Part shown: one piece after another, positions 60,867 through 64,000 of the stretch | Numbering within the stretch: position 1 is the stretch's first letter | How the letters are laid out: the number at the start of each line of letters is the position of its first letter | NCBI GenBank assembly: GCA_013398295.1 | Contig: VZSF01008169.1 | Coordinates: 1,116,001-1,180,000 of the forward strand | Origin: Chionis minor | Lineage: Eukaryota > Chordata > Aves > Charadriiformes > Chionididae | Length of the DNA: 64,000 bases | Direction of reading: 5' to 3' | Made by a program: the position numbers and the translations under genes | Notes under the pieces: generated by a model | Told to the model about the DNA's origin: nothing | The model's database searches: none | Seen by the model: the letters and a program-made list of their open reading frames with translations, nothing else

Positions 60867-62536
60867 GTAAGTTATCCCTTTCAACTAACGTGGTGTGAAC
60901 CCAGCGCAAGGAAAACAGGGGGAAAGGTATCACTGAGAGACACAAGTCTCAGGACACATTTCTCTTTGGGAAGCATTTGGCTGGAAAAGATCTGATGCAA
61001 GTCTGACTTCGAGGGTCTTCAAAATACCATTCATTTATTTGGGGGACACAGCTTCTCTGTTGCATACAGTTCCCAGACAGTTACTCTCACATATGAAAGA
61101 ATTTAATATCAGGCTTATTTGTTGAGATAATGGACATGGGTTGCGTTGAGCTCAGGTGATCAGCCCAGCTTGATAGGAGAAACGAGGTAAAACAAAATTC
61201 TGGATACTACAATAGAGAAGTCATTTGGGCTCTAAGAACAGTTAAACAATTGAAAACATATTGGAAAGTCACTTTCACGTCATGTAAGAACGCATGGCTA
61301 TCTCTGATGAGTAGTTTAAGTACTCTGTCCTATAACCTGGTACATTTTTCAAGGCCTTTTCTGTTGCAAGTGTTTTTATGTTTTTTCCGTTTGGTTTTAA
61401 ATAGTTTGTGAATTTACTGCATGTTGGTAATCATATGATGTGTATGCTTCCCATTCGTTTCCCAAGGACAGTGGGAAAGTAGATGATAAAGTATGAAACA
61501 TGACATCAATTTTCTGTACATAAACTTGCATCAATCTTTATATGTTGAATGAAAAAAAGATGAGTCTTTGGAATAGATTCATGAAATGCAGTATTGCTGC
61601 TTATTTCTTATGGCCCACTTAGGAATGACACTAGAAGGGAAACTAGAACCGTGCCTTAAACGTTTTGTTTTGTGGAAACAAGCAGATGTTCGTTTGTTAA
61701 GCACAGTTTTGCAGTAAGGTGTGGTGTAGGGGGGTCTGTACTCAGCAGCTAAAGCTACTTACAAAAGATTTGGAGTTATTAAACCTTCTCATTTTAATGA
61801 CATGCTCATATGAAATGTTGTTCATCCTCTGTTTTATACACCAAGTAAGAGTTAACAGTGATGTCAACGTGTGCCTGACACACATTCTTAACATTTTGTT
61901 GGATTCAGCAAATAATCTCAAACTTCATAGCACGTTCAGCCTTTACCTTTCTCCTAACACAATCTGCGCAGGTAGTAATTACAGTGGTGCTTATGTAATG
62001 TAGATACCTATTTTAAAGCTCTAGGAAAAAGAATGTGGATAACATTTCATTTTTTGCAAACTGCTACATCCACTGTAATATAGGCATATATTTCATTGCT
62101 GAATACAGATGAAAATAGTGTGTTTATGACAGACTAGCTCCATATTCCTTCACTAGCCTCAAGACCAATTCCAATTCTTCCTTTGAGTTCTCTTCTGTAC
62201 CATTTGCTACCCACAACATCATGCTGAGACCATCATAAATGTAGCTGTTGTGTCTAAGTGGATTTCACTGTCGTCCTCTCTTTAGATAAAGTATGTTTGA
62301 TAGATTATTTAAACCAAACTACAAGGCAAGTCTAACCTCTGCTCTGCTTGCATCCACAGACTGGATTTCTGCCAGTTCCTGGCTGTGCCAAGGCCACATT
62401 GCACAAACTATTTGGCCTGAGTTTCTGTAAAATGTTGATTGCACTGGGGGAAGGCAGCAAAATCAAGGCATAGGGAACAGAGGAAAATTTCTGGCATAAA
62501 CTTTACCAAAATACGTTTTTCTCTTTAACTCTCCAG
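60867..62536 (+). other. ABLIM1: ABLIM1 intron 3 (about 1.7 kb)
   Basis: GTAAGT donor and CTCCAG acceptor, phase 2, splitting LIM2. No repeats or extra exons were recognised. Confidence 0.95.
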
Positions 62537-62646
62537 GCGTCCATTTCCACCAGGCGATCGAGTTACCTTTAATGGAAGGGACTGTCTCTGTCAGATGTGT
62601 GCTCAGCCAATGGCCTCCAGTCCAAAAGAATTGTCTGCCTCAAGCA
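62537..62646 (+). CDS. ABLIM1: ABLIM1 coding exon: end of LIM2 and start of LIM2-LIM3 linker
   Basis: The acceptor (CTCTTTAACTCTCCAG) ends at 62536 and the GTAAGT donor starts at 62647. The first base completes the Lys codon left by the previous exon; 36 whole codons follow, plus one base, so the exon ends in phase 1. It encodes RPFPPGDRVTFNGRDCLCQM and then the linker CAQPMASSPKELSASS. The last two LIM2 zinc ligands, C206 and C209, are here, spaced 18 residues after C187. The linker's conserved start (CAQPM, SSPKE) leads to LIM3 in ABLIM1, whose exon must lie past the window end. No in-frame stop or frameshift is present. Confidence 0.96.
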
Positions 62647-64000
62647 GTAAGTATCCCATCTTCTTTCTGAAGCCTCTCATTTTCCCAGGCTGATCATCCT
62701 TTGGTTGAAACTAACTCAATGCAATCTTTTTTTTTTTTTTTCCTTCCCTTCACCGTTAGAAATGCAAACTATCTCTGGGAACCATCTTTTTTTTCTTTGT
62801 TCTTTTTTTTCTTCAGTAAAAGTGTCTGGTACTACAGGTGGGAAGAGATGCTTACACATTTAAATATGAAAAAAATACTTTCCCCCCATGACGGGATTTT
62901 TAAAAGGGCTGATTTTTCTTTTACGGGCACTGCAAAAGTATCTGATTGATGAAACCTGAGGTTTCAGAGTTGCTAGATTCCATTTTTTTCAGGTATAATT
63001 GCATAGGTTTAAGTATTCAAAAGAGGACAAAGTCAGAGGAAATTAAATTTCTTTTGCTATTTCACACTTTAATTTAATTAAATTGTCCTTCAAAAGGAGT
63101 CTTCCAGTAGCCTGATACCACAATGGTACTGTGATTAGAACCTCAAGAAACCATTATAAAAAAGGGAGAAAACAAGTTGAAGGGAAAGAGGGAGAATGAA
63201 ATTCGGGAGGGAAATTAACTTGGTTTGCTGTTGGATTTTAATGCTTTTAAAAGATAATTTGTAAATTACTGATATTAATCTCTGCCGCTGGTTATTTTTT
63301 TTTTAATCTTTGGGGATTTCTGATTCTTTCTCTGACTGCTGGATTGTATTCAGCACTCTAATCTGTAATGATTTACCTAGTATAGCTTTATAATTCAAAA
63401 TGGCTACAGATTTGAAACTAGGTAGTTTTCCACCAATGTTGATTTCCATCAGGGAGCCACTGTATTTTGTACTGGTACTTGGCTTTGACATCTTAGGACC
63501 ATGCAGTGCACGGTAAAGGCTAAGTTGGGTAACGTTTGTGCTCAGCAGATGAGTCAAGTGAATCTCAGGTTATCTGATTTGCCTGAGAACATGTAATCAG
63601 ACACCTAGAAAAATGGAAAATGAGAGGTTTCTTTTTGTTATCATGCCTTTTTGTCTGTTAAGTGATACTTTTCCACTATAACTGTGGATTTGGAGCTGAA
63701 AATACACAGGCCCTAATCAGCTAAGGAAGAATTTAGGAACCTGAAAAAAGGCTTGCAAGACTTAAAAACCAACACAGAAGTGTATGAGGTACTTCAGGCA
63801 CGCAGAGAATCCTTCTGAGACAAAGGAATTATGTGGAAATTGTATTTGAATTGCTGCTATTTAGGAGGCATAATTGTCAAGGAGCTGCAAGGCAGAGGGA
63901 CCTTGGACCGTACTGATGATCTTTTTCTAAGCATGTCACAGCACTGGTTCCCAAACGACTTGGTTTTCGATGACAGGAGTGTCTGGATCACACTACATCT
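62647..64000 (+). other. ABLIM1: ABLIM1 intron 4, 5' part
   Basis: Begins with a GTAAGT donor after a phase 1 exon end and runs past the window. Contains several T tracts; no exon for LIM3 is seen before base 64000. Confidence 0.9.

Larger units (their letters stand above)
9839..62646 (+). other. ABLIM1: ABLIM1 gene, 5' portion (partial locus)
   Basis: This is the span of the ABLIM1 coding exons seen here, from the candidate long-isoform start to the LIM2 exon. ABLIM1 is a cytoplasmic scaffold with four N-terminal LIM zinc-binding domains and a C-terminal villin headpiece that binds F-actin. Only LIM1, LIM2 and the upstream extension lie in this window; LIM3, LIM4, the linker and the headpiece must lie beyond base 64000. 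Introns are about 35.2 kb, 15.3 kb and 1.7 kb, and all junctions are GT-AG. With the 9839 start the window encodes 224 complete residues. The paralogue was chosen because the stretch from the acceptor at 45293 through LIM1 fits ABLIM1 as I recall it, including the His/Pro-rich lead-in and CHKCGEPCKGEVLRVQ, better than ABLIM2 or ABLIM3. The link from the 9839 exon to the rest is inferred from phase and N-terminal resemblance, without transcript evidence. Confidence 0.9.

Noticed and set aside
45293..62646. Assignment to ABLIM2 or ABLIM3 instead of ABLIM1
   Set aside because: The lead-in before LIM1 and residues such as CHKCGEPCK, GEFVEGEVV and CAQPM fit ABLIM1 as I recall it, while ABLIM2 and ABLIM3 differ at several of these positions.

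Overview
This window looks like part of a bird nuclear genome. The evidence is several CR1 LINE copies with the typical avian 3' tail (tandem ATTCTATG-like octamers, mostly 5'-truncated), a relic MIR-type SINE, AT-rich introns, and two assembly gaps inside C homopolymers. No bacterial or organellar genes are visible. The species cannot be named from the sequence alone.

The one protein-coding gene I can support is ABLIM1 (actin-binding LIM protein 1), on the + strand, and the window holds its 5' part. Three exons are certain: 45293-45427, 60683-60866 and 62537-62646. Their splice phases (1, 2, 1) join without a break and encode LIM domains 1 and 2 and the start of the linker to LIM3. A fourth, upstream exon at 9839-10082 carries an initiator ATG and 81 codons plus one base. 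Its GT donor is in the phase the 45293 exon needs, and its protein starts like the known ABLIM1 long N-terminus, so I read it as the avian long-isoform first coding exon. A second, shorter candidate initiator exon at 25871-25969 (five codons plus one base) has the same phase and would give an isoform with almost no extension before LIM1. A CpG-rich segment ending in a GT donor at 18200/18201 may be a third start or a 5' UTR exon. ABLIM genes are known to use several promoters, and this layout fits that.

Layout: 1-9.8 kb is upstream flank or upstream intron of longer transcripts, with one CpG-rich patch near 7.3-7.6 kb. 9.8-10.1 kb is the candidate first coding exon. 10.1-45.3 kb is a 35.2 kb intron holding most of the CR1 debris, an inverted repeat around an assembly gap, the two candidate alternative starts, a MIR relic and a nested CR1 with a perfect 124-bp tandem duplication. 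45.3-45.4 kb is the LIM1 exon, followed within 30 bp by five AP-1 heptamers. 45.4-60.7 kb is a 15.3 kb intron with one fairly intact CR1 fragment on the minus strand and a GC-rich degenerate minisatellite. 60.7-62.65 kb holds the LIM1/LIM2 and LIM2 exons. The rest is the start of the next intron.

I found no convincing new gene system. The observations most worth checking are the two alternative initiator exons, the inverted repeat, the nested and duplicated CR1, the AP-1 cluster beside the LIM1 exon, and the GC-rich minisatellite. Most open reading frames above 60 codons in the window are chance frames in introns or decayed CR1 reverse transcriptase.
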